The position numbers were made by a program, and so were the translations under genes. DNA of 64,000 bases from Lepas anatifera (Eukaryota; Arthropoda; Thecostraca; Lepadidae): the NCBI GenBank assembly GCA_034440635.1, contig JAOTON010000325.1, positions 61,001 through 125,000 of the forward strand, written 5' to 3'. The notes under the pieces were generated by a model. It saw only the letters and a program-made list of their open reading frames with translations. It was not told the DNA's origin and searched no databases. Below, piece by piece: positions 25,705-36,400 of the stretch (the stretch's first letter is position 1; each line of letters begins with the position of its first letter).

Positions 25705-26384
25705 CCGAGTTTAAAATCTGAAGGAGTGGAGGAATCAAGGCTGGGTATTAATTACCAGGAATACTAAAGCCCACTCATGCAGTGGTAATAAAAAAGGATG
25801 GCCCATTCTTCACCATATCCGTTTTACCGGACTTTTGCCGAAACTTGTTTGATCTTTATTAACATGCTTTTGCAGTTTTTTAGGTTAAATATTGTTTATG
25901 GGCGAGCCGTTTGGTCGGAGAACCTTGTATTTTTTGTATTTGGGGCATGCCCCCTCCCTCCCTCTGGGTCCGCCATTCGGGGCAGATGTAGCCGTTGTTT
26001 TATTTGGCTAGTTTCTCCCGACACCCCGCGTCTCCGTCTCACTTGGATATGCCGGTGTGTACATCAAGCTTAACAAGCGCAGCAGTGGCGCGGGCACGCC
26101 AGTTTTTGTTAAGCTATGGCGCGGCAGCCTGCTCTGGCCAGGCATACCATAGTTGGGTGTGCGTGGGAGAACAGCACAACTGGAGGACAGCTCAAGTGGC
26201 CCCACCCTTCTGCATGCCAATCTGACGACGCTTTTTTTAAATGGTTAAAGAAACACTTGGTTTGTTTTCTCTGTTTTCTTTCTCTTCCGTTGTTTGCTTT
26301 TCCCTCTTACGTCGTGGACCCCGCGATTTTTTACCTCCACTACGATCACGCACACACGAGCGCTATTTACTTGGCCCTGGCCTC

Positions 26385-26935
26385 TGACCTTTCACTGACC
26401 TGACCTGCCCTGATTGGCCTCTGACTTTCCACTGACTTGCCTTGCCCCGGCTGGCCTCTGACTGTCCACTGACCTGACTTGCCCCGGCTGGGCTCTGACC
26501 GTCCACTGACCCGACCTGCCCTGGCTGACCTCTGACCGTCCACTGACCTTACCTACCACGGTTGAGCTCTGACCTGCCCCAGTTGACCTGACGCCCTCTT
26601 CTAATCTGACCTGCCCCGGATGACCTCGACCGTCCAATGACCTGCCCTGGCTGGCCTCTGACTGTCCACTGGCCTAATCTGCCCTGGTTGGCCTCTGGCC
26701 TTCCACTGACCTGACCTACCCCGGCTGGCCTCTGACTGTCCACTGACCTGACTTGCCCCGGCTGGGCTCTGAACTTCCACTGACCTAATCTGCCCCGGCT
26801 GGCCTCTGACCGTCCACTAACCTGACCTGCCGCGGTTGACCTCAGACCGTCCACTGACCTGTCGTGGTTGACCTGTGACCTTTCACTGACCTGACCTGCC
26901 CCAGTTGACTGACGCCCTCCTCTGAACTGACCTGA
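26385..26935. repeat. ~47-50-bp CT-rich minisatellite abutting an acceptor
   Basis: About eleven diverged copies of a unit built from CACTGACCTGACCTGCCCCG and CTGGCCTCTGACCGTC. The array ends about a dozen bases before the acceptor at 26947-26948. It therefore supplies the pyrimidine tract and branch-point region of the following dystrophin exon. TGACCT also occurs in nearly every unit. Confidence 0.9.
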
Positions 26936-26948
26936 CCTCGGCCGGCAG

Positions 26949-27279
26949 ACATGTTCCGGTTGATAGCGGACCCGCAGCGCCAGGCCGACCAGCGCAAACT
27001 GGGCCTGCTGCTGCACGACCTGATCCAGCTGCCGCGCCAGCTGGGCGAGGTCGCCGCCTTCGGAGGCTCCAACATTGAGCCGTCGGTGCGCAGCTGCTTC
27101 CAGCAGGCTGGGGGTGAGGAGCGGCAGACCATCGAGGCCGTCCACCTGCTGGCCTGGCTGAAGCACGAGCCTCAGAGCCTGGTCTGGCTGCCGGTGCTGC
27201 ACAGGGTGGCCGGCGCCGAGCGCGCCCGCCACCAGGCCAAGTGTAACGTCTGCAAGGAGTACCCCATCATCGGCTTCCG
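26949..27279 (+). CDS. dystrophin exon: second EF-hand region and start of ZZ domain
   Basis: A 331-nt exon. AC completes the split Tyr, giving [20 protein letters not shown]. The highly conserved phrase [19 protein letters not shown] follows, then [17 protein letters not shown] and [16 protein letters not shown]. The CxxC of CNVC is the first zinc-ligand pair of the ZZ finger. The acceptor is GGCAG|AC and the first donor TTCCG|GTGAGC, leaving CG, which the next exon completes to Arg. A 26-bp tandem duplication copies this donor just downstream. EF-hands plus ZZ form the beta-dystroglycan-binding platform together with the WW domain. Confidence 0.96.
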
Positions 27280-27313
27280 GTGAGCATCCCCATCATCGGC
27301 TTCCGGTGAGCAT
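27262..27313 (+). repeat. perfect 26-bp tandem duplication of a splice donor
   Basis: The 26 bases beginning CCCCATCATCGGC and ending TTCCGGTGAGCAT occur twice in a row (27262-27287 and 27288-27313). Two identical GTGAGC donors result, at 27280 and 27306. Use of the second would add 26 nt and shift the frame inside the ZZ domain. Confidence 0.97.
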
Positions 27314-27546
27314 GTGAGCTGGTGTGGGGGGTACGTGAAGTTGGGTGGCCTGGTTTTTGGCTGGTGCTTATGTGAGGCCTTGTGAAAAAGCTTATTTCAG
27401 AGTTGAGATGTATCGTTCTGGCGGCGTTGTTATTATTTTGTGTTTTTGTCTGGCTTCATCTGTTTTCCATCATCGCACTGTGTCCATCACCTAGTGGTGT
27501 ATTATCCGTGGTGCGATGGTTTCGCTGACGCAGTGGTGTTTTGCAG

Positions 27547-27658
27547 GTACCGCTGTCTCAAGTGCTTCAACTTCGACATGTGCCAGGAGTGCTTCTTCAC
27601 GGGCCGCGTCTCCAAGAACCACAAATTGACACACCCGATGCACGAGTACTGTACTGAG
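27547..27658 (+). CDS. dystrophin exon: ZZ zinc finger
   Basis: A 112-nt exon whose first G completes Arg. It then encodes [20 protein letters not shown] and [19 protein letters not shown] and CQEC are ZZ cysteine pairs, and the HxMHEY histidines complete the zinc sites. Together with CNVC of the previous exon, all expected ligands are present. The acceptor is TTTTGCAG and the donor TGAG|GTGAGC; the exon ends in phase 0. Confidence 0.96.
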
Positions 27659-28082
27659 GTGAGCCTGGCCTCACGCACGGGAAGGCGGGGTCTCGCAGAT
27701 TACGGCCCCTGAGACCCCAGATAGCACTGCAGGCGCGAGTTTTGTATTAGTTTTCTTTGTTTGGTAACAGGAAAGCCTGTCTTCTGACATTCGACTTGTA
27801 AAGCGGGAAAAATATGGAAGCGCTTAAGAAGGTTTTGAATAGAATTCAATCTCGGTTGAAGTGAGCTAGTAGCATCCCTGGTTGCGCGTGTATATCGCAA
27901 TTTTCATGTGCCTTCGCAGCGCACTCTCGCCGTCAACATTTGTCTTCCAGAAATGAACAGTTGACTCTAATCCAAAATCAAACCAACAGTTGCCACAGTG
28001 AATCGATCGCCCTTGAGCTGAGTGTCCTTCAAACCTGGCCCGTCGAGTGGTGGAGCCTGACCTCCGTTTGCACTGTCCACAG

Positions 28083-28202
28083 AGCTCATCCAGTGACGAC
28101 ATCAAGGACTTCACAAAGTCTCTGCGCAACAGGTTCAAGTCGAAACGATACTTCAAGAAACACCCCAAGCTTGGCTACCTTCCGGTGCAGACTGTGCTGG
28201 AG
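28083..28202 (+). CDS. dystrophin exon: post-ZZ conserved block
   Basis: Exactly 40 codons, phase 0 at both ends: [20 protein letters not shown], then [20 protein letters not shown]. The [19 protein letters not shown] motif is one of the most conserved in dystrophins and follows the ZZ domain directly. The acceptor is TCCACAG and the donor GGAG|GTAAGG. A symmetric exon, so skipping it would keep the frame. Confidence 0.96.
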
Positions 28203-28682
28203 GTAAGGAGACGTTTCAGTTTCAGACTGCACCACATGTGTCCGTTTCACCTTATCTTCGTGTTTCAAGGTGCGTGGCTGTTGAAATGCGACATTCTCGT
28301 CTTCCTGGATGAGTTTCTCGACAGTTTTTAGTTGGAACTATCGTTCTCTTGCTAGCCGGACTGGTGTAGAACTCGGCTGAGCTGTTGAATTACGTGTAGG
28401 ACATCGCACGCCGGTGAAGTGGCGGCCTGTGTTTGTTCTAACTGCTCGTCGATTTCGCGTCTGTTGACTCGGCCCACACGGCCTGCGCCCCGCAGCCATG
28501 TTCCTGCCGCCGTGAATTCCCGTGCCAGGGCGCTCTCGCGGCTGAATCTTGTGTGTGTGTGTGTTTGCTGAGATACCCCGACACGACGGCCGGTGTTTTC
28601 TTAACGCTCGTGTTGAACAGACGGTGCCACTTGTAAACCCGTTTCTGATCAGCTAGGTGAAGTGCTGACGTCTGCATGGCAG

Positions 28683-28801
28683 GGGGACGCTCTGGAATCA
28701 CCGACCGCCTCACCCCAGCACATGTCGCCGGAGCGGGGTCACCTGTACGGCAGCGGCCGGCTCTCGGACGCCGAGACCCGCAGCTTCTCCACCCCCGAGA
28801 G
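28683..28801 (+). CDS. dystrophin exon: GDALESP linker
   Basis: A 119-nt exon encoding GDALESPTASPQHMSPERGH, LYGSGRLSDAETRSFSTPE and AG, which is completed to Ser by the next exon. GD(A/N)xE(S/T)P is conserved at this position in the family. It is a flexible Ser/Pro linker between the cysteine-rich and coiled-coil regions, the usual site of alternative splicing. The acceptor is GCATGGCAG and the donor GAGAG|GTGAGT. Confidence 0.93.
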
Positions 28802-29365
28802 GTGAGTGCCTGTCGTAGAGAGTGTCTGTCGTAGGTGAGTGTCTGTCTTGTGCGGCGGCGGCGGCCTCCCGAACACCGAGACTCCGGGTTTACACTCCAG
28901 TGGTTGGACACGGGTCTGACGGTGTTTGGAAGAACGATTGGCCACAAAGATCATTCATTAGATGTCGAGATGGAATGTGGAAGAAAAAAGATTAACATCA
29001 GGTTCTCAGTAGATTGGTGTAGGCTCATTTTCAATCCCGGATGACACCTAGTTTTTCGAGAGTACGTTTAGTTTTTGTGTGGTGCTGCTTCATCTTAATC
29101 AGTGTATTTCGCTTCCAAAATGGGGTAAACCAGAAATATGCATGCATGGCTGAGGATATATCAAACATTTTAATCATTAATGTCATATAAGTGTGCACGG
29201 GCTGGTGCAGAAGGGAACCCTGAGGGAGTCCCTGACCGATGTTTGGCAGCCTATTATTGATAATGTATGAGTCGCAGTCGGCTCTGTTCCCCTTCGGCAC
29301 GTGTGGTAACAGCAGCAGACGGCGTCCTTTCCTGCGGTTCTGACGTCACACCTCCTCTGCCACAG

Positions 29366-29747
29366 CGAGGACGAGCACCAGCTCATCATGCAGTACTGCC
29401 ACAGTCTGAACACCAGTAACGGCTCGGCGGCGGGCGGCGGCCCGGTGCCCTGCAGTCCCGTTCAGCTGGTGCGCGAGATCGACGGCAGCCAGCGCGAGCA
29501 GCTGGAGAGCATGATCCGCGAGTTGGAGGACGAGAACCGCAGCCTGCAGCTGGAGTACCAGCGGCTGCGCGGCGCCGGCGCCGGCGACGGCGAGCTGCCT
29601 GCCAGCCCGCGCGACCAGGAGATGCTCAACGAGGCGCGGCTACTGCGCCAGCACAAGGGCCGGCTCGAGACCAGGATGCAGGTGCTGGAGGAGCACAACC
29701 GACAGCTGGAGCAGCAGCTCAGCAAGCTGCGGCGCCTGCTGGATGAG
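29366..29747 (+). CDS. dystrophin exon: C-terminal coiled coils
   Basis: A 382-nt exon beginning with C, then [21 protein letters not shown] Gly/Ala/Ser linker leads into two coiled coils: [20 protein letters not shown] and [20 protein letters not shown] with RRLLDE. Leucines fall in heptads. In the family these helices bind dystrobrevin and the neighbouring segment binds syntrophin. The donor is GATGAG|GTGAGA, phase 0. [11 protein letters not shown] loop separates the two helices. Confidence 0.95.
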
Positions 29748-30200
29748 GTGAGAGAGTTGAGGCGTGGTCTCGAATCGCTGTCCCCGGTGATGATATTGTC
29801 ATCTATGTGTCGATTTTTCGTAAGCTCCATGTATTGTCGTGTTGTTCAGAAACACAAAAGTTCTCGCGGAAGCAGCAAAATTTTGATCCGTGTTGGGATT
29901 CTTATTTTTAGGGCACGCGAAAGCCTGTTAATTTACATATTTTTGTGCTTTGTGTTTCGAGCAATGAGGGCACACAATGGAAGACACCGTCTTAGTCTTA
30001 AGTCTCACACGCGGTTTTCCTTGCCCCCATTTATTCAGGTTCGACGTTTTACTGTCTCGCTATGTTAGACCCATGTGTACGCATTGTCACTGTTCCGTCT
30101 CGTCGTCTTGAATATCCTGGGTGTGGGGCTCTCGCTGCCCTCGCCGTTTGCCGTTGTGCTTGCTCCGGGGTGCCAACTGACGGCGGTGGCGCCTCCGCAG

Positions 30201-30324
30201 GGCGGCGGCGGCAACAGCGGCTCGCTCTCTCGGACCGGCACGCTGAACACCCGCTCAGTCACTGCCTCCCAGCTGGCCACCGACTCGCCGGCCCGCACCA
30301 ACGGCAGCTCCCTCTCCCGCGAAG
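30201..30324 (+). CDS. dystrophin exon: Ser/Gly/Thr-rich tail segment
   Basis: A 124-nt exon, phase 0 in, one base (G) out. It encodes GGGGNSGSLSRTGTLNTRSV and TASQLATDSPARTNGSSLSRE. Low complexity and with no motif beyond Ser/Thr richness. It is included because of clean splice sites (CTCCGCAG and GAAG|GTAGGT) and because the phases match on both sides. Likely alternatively used. Confidence 0.85.
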
Positions 30325-30858
30325 GTAGGTGGCGCTGGTGGTCGCACAGGCTCAGGTGGTGGCGCCGGGGGTGGCTGCGGTGGTGATGGGTTAATTGTGC
30401 CCTCGAGCCATGCACTTGTTCCAGCTGGGTCATGAGTGTGTCTGTGATGGATGGAAGAATGGGTGTTTACGGAGGATTTGGGTTGTGGTTGTCAAGGATG
30501 GTTTGGAGGTATGATTAGAGGGGTTCATGGTTCTCGGAAAAAACCAAACATATCCGCTTTATCGAGCTTGATTTTTGTCACAGCTGGATTTTTCGGTCAA
30601 ATTGCCTCCATTTGTATTAGTTGAAGTCGGGGGTGGGGTGAGTATGGGCTGATTTCATGCGGTGTCCGGACCCGGTTTACTCGGGCGGGTGGTTGTTGGT
30701 CGGGCTCTGGCTAAACCACCACTCCCGCTGCTGCTGCACCCGCCGCGCTCCCGGCCTGGCTGGGTGGTCGGTCTCGGCTCTCTCCCGACCGCCACTACCC
30801 CGTGTCGGCCGCGTGGTCGGCAGGCTCTACGCGGCCGGCGCATGAACCCTCTCCGCAG

Positions 30859-31113
30859 CGGTACCCCCTCCCGAGTACAGCCACCATCACCAGCAGCAGC
30901 AGCAAAGGGCCAGTCTGGAGCGGCAGGTTCGGCGGCTGTCGGTGGGCCGGGCCGAGCCACCGCCGGACCTGCACCACCTCCACAGCTACATCCGGCCCGA
31001 GTACCCGCAGTCGGAGCCGTACCCTGCCGCGTCGCGAGCGCCCCCTGTGCCGCCCTACACGGCGCCGCACCCGCGCCACGCCGACTATGTTGGCAACCTG
31101 TTCTCATACGCAG
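30859..31113 (+). CDS. dystrophin exon: His/Gln/Pro-rich tail segment
   Basis: A 255-nt exon that completes Ala and then encodes VPPPEYSHHHQQQQQRASLE, RQVRRLSVGRAEPPPDLHHL and a Pro/Tyr-rich stretch ending HADYVGNLFSYA. A short His/Gln run is visible. The acceptor is CTCCGCAG and the donor CGCAG|GTAGCC, which leaves G in phase 1, matching the final exon. Poorly conserved tail sequence, so the call leans on splice logic and frame length. Confidence 0.85.
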
Positions 31114-31984
31114 GTAGCCGGACTGAGCCGATGTGTGTGGCGACGCCGCTTCTGAAGCGGAGCGCAGCTGCCTGCTGTAGATAGCGCCACCTGTACAGTG
31201 TGTGTTACCGGCCTTGGCTTGCAAGTACTTAGCTCTGCATGCTGTTGGTAGAATAGACGCGTGCTGTGACTGGCCTCTGTGTACTAACCATGCGTTAGTC
31301 GCGGCGTTAGAACAAGGGTGATGCAAGATTTTTGTGGCTCCAACTAAGTGGAATAGCGTCCCAGAGCTGGAGTGCTGAGTGTAGAATTCGTGTTGGATAA
31401 TATATTCGGTGAATGGAAAATTGTAAAGTTTCAATATTCTGAGAGTCAGTTGAACCCACATTTAAACTCTGATTAAACCTTATTTTAAATTTTAACAGCT
31501 TTGTGATTAAAATTTCCTCACTACCAAAATTTTCAAGAGTTCACCAACGCCAGGATTGTTGAATCGTGATAAAATGTATCGCGTTTGGAGCTGGACTAGA
31601 AAAAGCAAAGTTGAAGTAGAGCTCCTTGCTTTTTGTGATCCTATTACATCCTTATCGAATATTTTGCGGGCTCGTTTTGTTCTTAGCGAAGTAAGACTTA
31701 GACTTCGTTTTGACAGCTGACTTTATTTTGGTATGTTGGTAGAAGACAGTCATGACGGAATGTACTTCGCATGTGTATGATAATTTGAAAGTTTCTGAAT
31801 GTAGTTTTTTCCTTCCGCATGGAACAATAATGGAGGTTTATTTCTAGAGCATTGTCATTTGTGATATCACACAATGTTTGTGGTATGTTAACAAATAATG
31901 AAGTAGTATTTTTCCCGGGTGATTTAAAAACAAAACAGGTGGGGTTGTAAGAAATATACAAATTGTGGGTGCCGTGAAGTTAGC
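31114..31984. other. intron, AT-rich, nothing recognised
   Basis: First part of the last intron. I saw no exon or repeat here. Confidence 0.5.
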
Positions 31985-32441
31985 TTAAAGGGAATGTGGC
32001 ACCTTGGTCGAATCCTGGAATTTAGTGAAATTAGGCGTACTTTTAACCAAAAATAATGAAACCACTCATGATTTCTCCGAAAAGTGTACAATAAGCTCAT
32101 TATTTTGTTTTTAAAAATACTCCTCTAGAAAAAGAAATAAATATCAGCCTGTGGATGATGTCACGATCTGGCAACCACTACCATACTTTAAACGCTTCAA
32201 AGGCTTCGATTGGCTGATGCTCATCGTGAAGTCAGCATATGTCGTCACACCAGCAACTCACAACAATGGCCGCCCGGCGATGGGCCGATGGGGGGCTGGT
32301 GTCAGGTAGGTTTTAGCTTTTTTCTGCGGAAATATCGAGTTCCAAGACAAATGAAATATGGAGTACCGGGTTTTCCGACTTCCTTTACAACTTGGCTATC
32401 TCAGTTAAAATCACGTTGTGAAGGTGCCACATTCCCTTTAA
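31985..32441 (+). mobile_element. element A2, second copy of the TTAA MITE
   Basis: Same inverted ends as A1 (TTAAAGGGAATGTGGCACCT and its complement), in the same orientation as dystrophin, in its last intron. The internal cassette keeps the ATTGG box, ACAACAATGG around an ATG at 32266, and CAG|GTAGGT. The CRE is mutated (TGAAGTCA). A2 carries an extra segment near 32361-32393 relative to A1. Its right TTAA is shared with the next element, F1. Confidence 0.85.
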
Positions 32442-33474
32442 CCCGCGCCCCACCGGGGGTCCGGCGCCACCTTCGCCCCACCGGGGGGAGCCATCGATGG
32501 CCCCCCCTCTAACTCCGAAAATATGGGCGTTAGCGCAAATCTGCAAAGTGCAATAGAAAGCTCGCGTGAATTCAGTAAGAAATTACTTCGCATGTTTTAG
32601 TGCTCAGGTCAATGGTTTGACCTCCAGAGGTCAAATTAGGTCAAGATCGGCTATTTTCACTCAAATATGCAATGATTAAGCAAACTGGGCATAACTCTTA
32701 TGTCATTAGAGCTATTGAGGCCTGGTAAAGTACATTTGATAGCAAATTGCCTGTACTTTTTCCGCTATGTGGAACGTAAAAACCTCCCGCCAGTGGTTTG
32801 ACCGCCAGAGGTCACCTCGTGACCTAATATGACCTGAGGTCACGAAAGGTCAAAAAGTGACCTTGCTGTATATCAAATGAAAGCCAGTGACAAGACAAAC
32901 ACGATGGTGTTTGTTTCACCGCTCTAGCTCAATTAGGTCAAAAGTTATTGTCAAAATACTGTTTTTGACCTCCGGTGACCTTGGATGACCTTGGAAAAGT
33001 CAAAGGGCAAATATGACCCCTGGGATCCGTGAAAGGGTGTCCAAAAACGTTGTTCTGAGCAGTCTGAGTATTTGCAATCATTTTTGTGGCTTTTATATCA
33101 TGAAATAGCTTTTCCCCATGCTTTTCCAATGGGAGAGGTCGCCTCGTGACCTGACCTCAGGGCACGAAATCGAAAAATGCCGGATATACACCTTGTAGAC
33201 CCTGGAGGGGTCATGAAGTGTAGGAAGTTTCAAATCGATCGACTTTGAAATGTAGCTCTTACAGAGCTCTAAAGGTGAAGTGAGGTGACCTTGGTTGACC
33301 TCGTCTGGTGACCTGACCTTGGGTGACCCGGGGTAAAAAATTTCAGGGATGATGGGAAAATGATGCAGTGAGAGGTAGAGCCCTCAACCGCGGTGCTGCG
33401 CCTCGTCGTTTTTCTGCTATCCCGGAAAAACCTTAGGGGGGCCATCGATGCCCCCCCGGTGGGGCGAAGGTTAA
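32438..33474. mobile_element. element F1, TTAA-flanked element full of AGGTCA half-sites
   Basis: The ends are inverted: TTAACCCGCGCCCCACCGGG and CCGGTGGGGCGAAGGTTAA. It inserted at the TTAA that also ends A2. The interior has about 20 exact AGGTCA/TGACCT hexamers by eye, some extended to CCAAGGTCA (for example, at 32976 and 32986). The second copy, F2 at 41516-42543, is nearly the same. I see no transposase; short open frames are not conserved wording. Confidence 0.85.
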
Positions 33475-34324
33475 GTTGCAGAGGTCGAAAAATCTGCTAA
33501 CTTGCCAACACATATGGTGACAAAGGTAGATCAATTTAAGGGCAAAATAGGCAAGATTGTGCACACCTCATCGTGTAAAGTTGACGCTCAGTCGGCCAAT
33601 ACGTTGTTTAAGATAAAGGACTGAGAGGTTGTGGAAAGTAATGGCCTTTTGGTGGCGAAACTCACTATTAATGGTTGCACAAGTTTGGTCTGGAATTCCA
33701 TTGGTGACACTTGGCACGTTCACCGACCTCTGGTTTTACAAATGTACATTCAGAAGCCTTGGTTTGATGTCGACCGGCACGCATTTGTACTTGTTTCCAT
33801 GGATGGAGAATTGTTACGTACTCGTATGAAAGCTGATTTGCAATGTATTTAGTGGCATGGCATGCATTTTTGATATTTGTAGGTACTGGGCATGATGCAG
33901 GTCCGGCCATTCGTAGCCTCGATGTGCAGGTTCTTTAGTTAGAAATCCTGGAGCATCAGTTCAATGCGTGATTTTGGCCAGTAGACGTTGGGTCTAAATT
34001 GTTTTGTAGGTACTGGCACTGGTAGCATTTTGGCATTTGGAGAGAACTTTAACGATGATTGCTGCCGATTTGGATAAGACTTAGGACTGTTCTGGCTATC
34101 TTGCTCTGCTGTGCTATCAATAATCTTATTTGAAAGCATTGTTTCGAACCGCATGTGCCCGGTAATACTCCTGTTGGCAGGGTTAGTTTTACAGGTCAGG
34201 CGTTTGTCCGAGTCAACGCTCTATTTACTGCAGGGACCGTCTGCGCTGAAGGTGCTCGACACGCGATGTGAATGTGATCTGTTTTTAATTCGCCCATCAT
34301 TCGAACGTTTGTCCCTTACCGCAG
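33475..34324. other. intron up to the last dystrophin exon
   Basis: Nothing recognised apart from the acceptor (CTTACCGCAG) of the last exon at 34324. Confidence 0.5.
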
Positions 34325-34404
34325 GAGACCTGGGCAAAGCAGTCGGCGAGCTGGTCAACGTCATGACGGACGAAGAGCCATCTCCCGACGAACGACCAAA
34401 GTAG
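34325..34404 (+). CDS. dystrophin terminal coding exon
   Basis: GA completes Gly, followed by DLGKAVGELVNVMTDEEPSP, DERPK and TAG. A (G)DLxxAVxxLVxxMTD-type ending is familiar from arthropod dystrophins. The helix followed by an acidic tail is the last ordered element. The acceptor is TTACCGCAG and the phase fits the previous exon. The total coding length becomes a multiple of three only with this exon. Confidence 0.9.
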
Positions 34405-36400
34405 TAGTTCATGTTTTATCCGCTGCAAATGCATGGCGCTCTCGACGTTTTTGTTGAAACTGCGAGTTGTTTGAATAGAACATATGTTTGGGATCCTCTT
34501 TGGGGCAAACCTTGACGATACGATATCTAAAAAGTGTAACTGGAAACTGTCGGCATATCACGTACAATATCACCTAACCTTGCTTCCAAACACATATCCT
34601 TCACTCTGTGCGCTAGGCCGATCGGTGGGACTTATAGACATGTGCGAAGGAGCCAATACAATCCAGCGTCGCTGCCGGGACTGTAACTACGACGGGTGAT
34701 GTGTGGTGAGTCGGACGGTGCTGCATGTGCAGCTGCGGTGCGCCTGTGGTCAGGATGTAGTGTTAATCGTGCTGGTCGAACCTAGTGTGATCCGAGCGTG
34801 AGTTGTTGAAGAACCTCCCATTCCCTGGGCCACCTGCTGTAGTGTAGTCTCGCACAGCGTTCAGGGCTTGAGTTGTCTCGGCCTTGCGACGCGCTAGCAG
34901 ACGGAAACGTGAGAGATTTTAATAATTTTGTAATGCTTTGACGCTGGAGCCAATCATCCGATGCAGTGAGTGACAGGCCTGTCGCCGGTATTTATTTGTG
35001 TAGGGAGCTTACTAGGTGCCTGGGTGCCGCCCGCCAATCATGTGCTAGGCTATTTTAATCTCATTGACGTATGAATTACGAAATTCATATCCACTGACGA
35101 TGGCTCTGTCGTTGTTGACCACATTTATTTGCTGGGAATTTGCTCTCAGCTGGTATGAAATACACCTTCGCACGGCGGCATGCTGGTTTGTTTGTCAGTT
35201 CGACATCTTCTGCAACTCTTGTGACTCTGGCTCAGGTGTGCCTAGCTCTTCTGCCGCTTATGTCCGACTTTATGATTATTATTGGGATGGAATTTTCACC
35301 TGAAAAAATCCAGTAAGATGTGAAGAAAACTAGGGACTTACAATTCTTCTAGACTCCTCTACCCCACCAGCTGGTGAGACGGACACCAGAAGACCTGACC
35401 GGCCAGGTCTCAGGGCCAGTATGTCCAGATGCGGGGAAGTCGGGGCTGCGGGACCAGAAGCTTGTGCTTTCATCGGAAGTGATGGTAAAACTGGAAGTGG
35501 TTGGAAACTACCGCTTCCGACACTAGCAAGCATCTGACAAGAAATGACTGCAAATATCCACCTTATTTTCTGACTACCGCGTTTTTTGTCCATGATGAGT
35601 CACGATTGGGACCAACTGCAAAAAATGTCAGGCCTGATATTGCTTCAAATTTTACTGCATCTGTTCTTCCTTTTCATAAGAAAATTCCCCGCTTTTATAA
35701 ACAAATTGGCTAAAAAACCAAGCTTTCGGAGCAAAACATGAAACGTTAAAAGATCGGGCCAAACTGTCATATTGTTGCATGTTATCTCCGCATTTTTTTA
35801 TAGTACACTCAACTTAAAAGCTCTCACCAGTGGCAGATTTCAGTTTGTGTGGATTTTAACGATAATTATGGGTTATAAAAGCGTCTCCAACGGAAAAAGG
35901 TTAGGGACCAGTCAATGTCCAGCCTTCTACTCTGCAAGAAACGATCCCTTCTAGAACTCATATCATCGGGTCTAGGCTCGTTGTTACCTAGCGCATTTGA
36001 TAGTCGCAACATTTTCCGATTTTTTTTCCAATCTGGCTGGAATTGGGATACTCATTTTAAATGGGGAACGAGGGTCCCCTGGCCTCCCTGGTCTGACGCA
36101 TATGTCTCAAGACAGCGCACCATCTTGGGCTGCATAGTTGTTTATGAAGGGAAGTTTATTTTATTTTATCAATCAGTGCCTTTTGTTTCTCCGAAAATTG
36201 TTTTGTGCTTTGGGCTACAAATATAAAAAGACCAGTGTGTTCGCAATCGTTCTTGGATCGGCTACGTCCGCACCGCACGTCAATCTATTTAAATGTGTGT
36301 GATACGCGAACGAAAACACTGAGCGAGTTGACAACATGCATGCTCAAAAAGGCGCATAAACAGTGAATTATTATTCTGGAGGAAATAAAGCCTGCAAAGC
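34405..36400 (+). other. probable dystrophin 3' UTR and downstream flank
   Basis: No gene recognised. The first AATAAA on the + strand after the stop is at 36384-36389, so a 3' UTR of about 2 kb is possible. Earlier cleavage with a variant signal cannot be excluded. Confidence 0.4.

Noticed and set aside
30655..31461. 268-codon open frame on the - strand
   Set aside because: Antisense shadow of the tail exon at 30859-31113; GC bias explains it.
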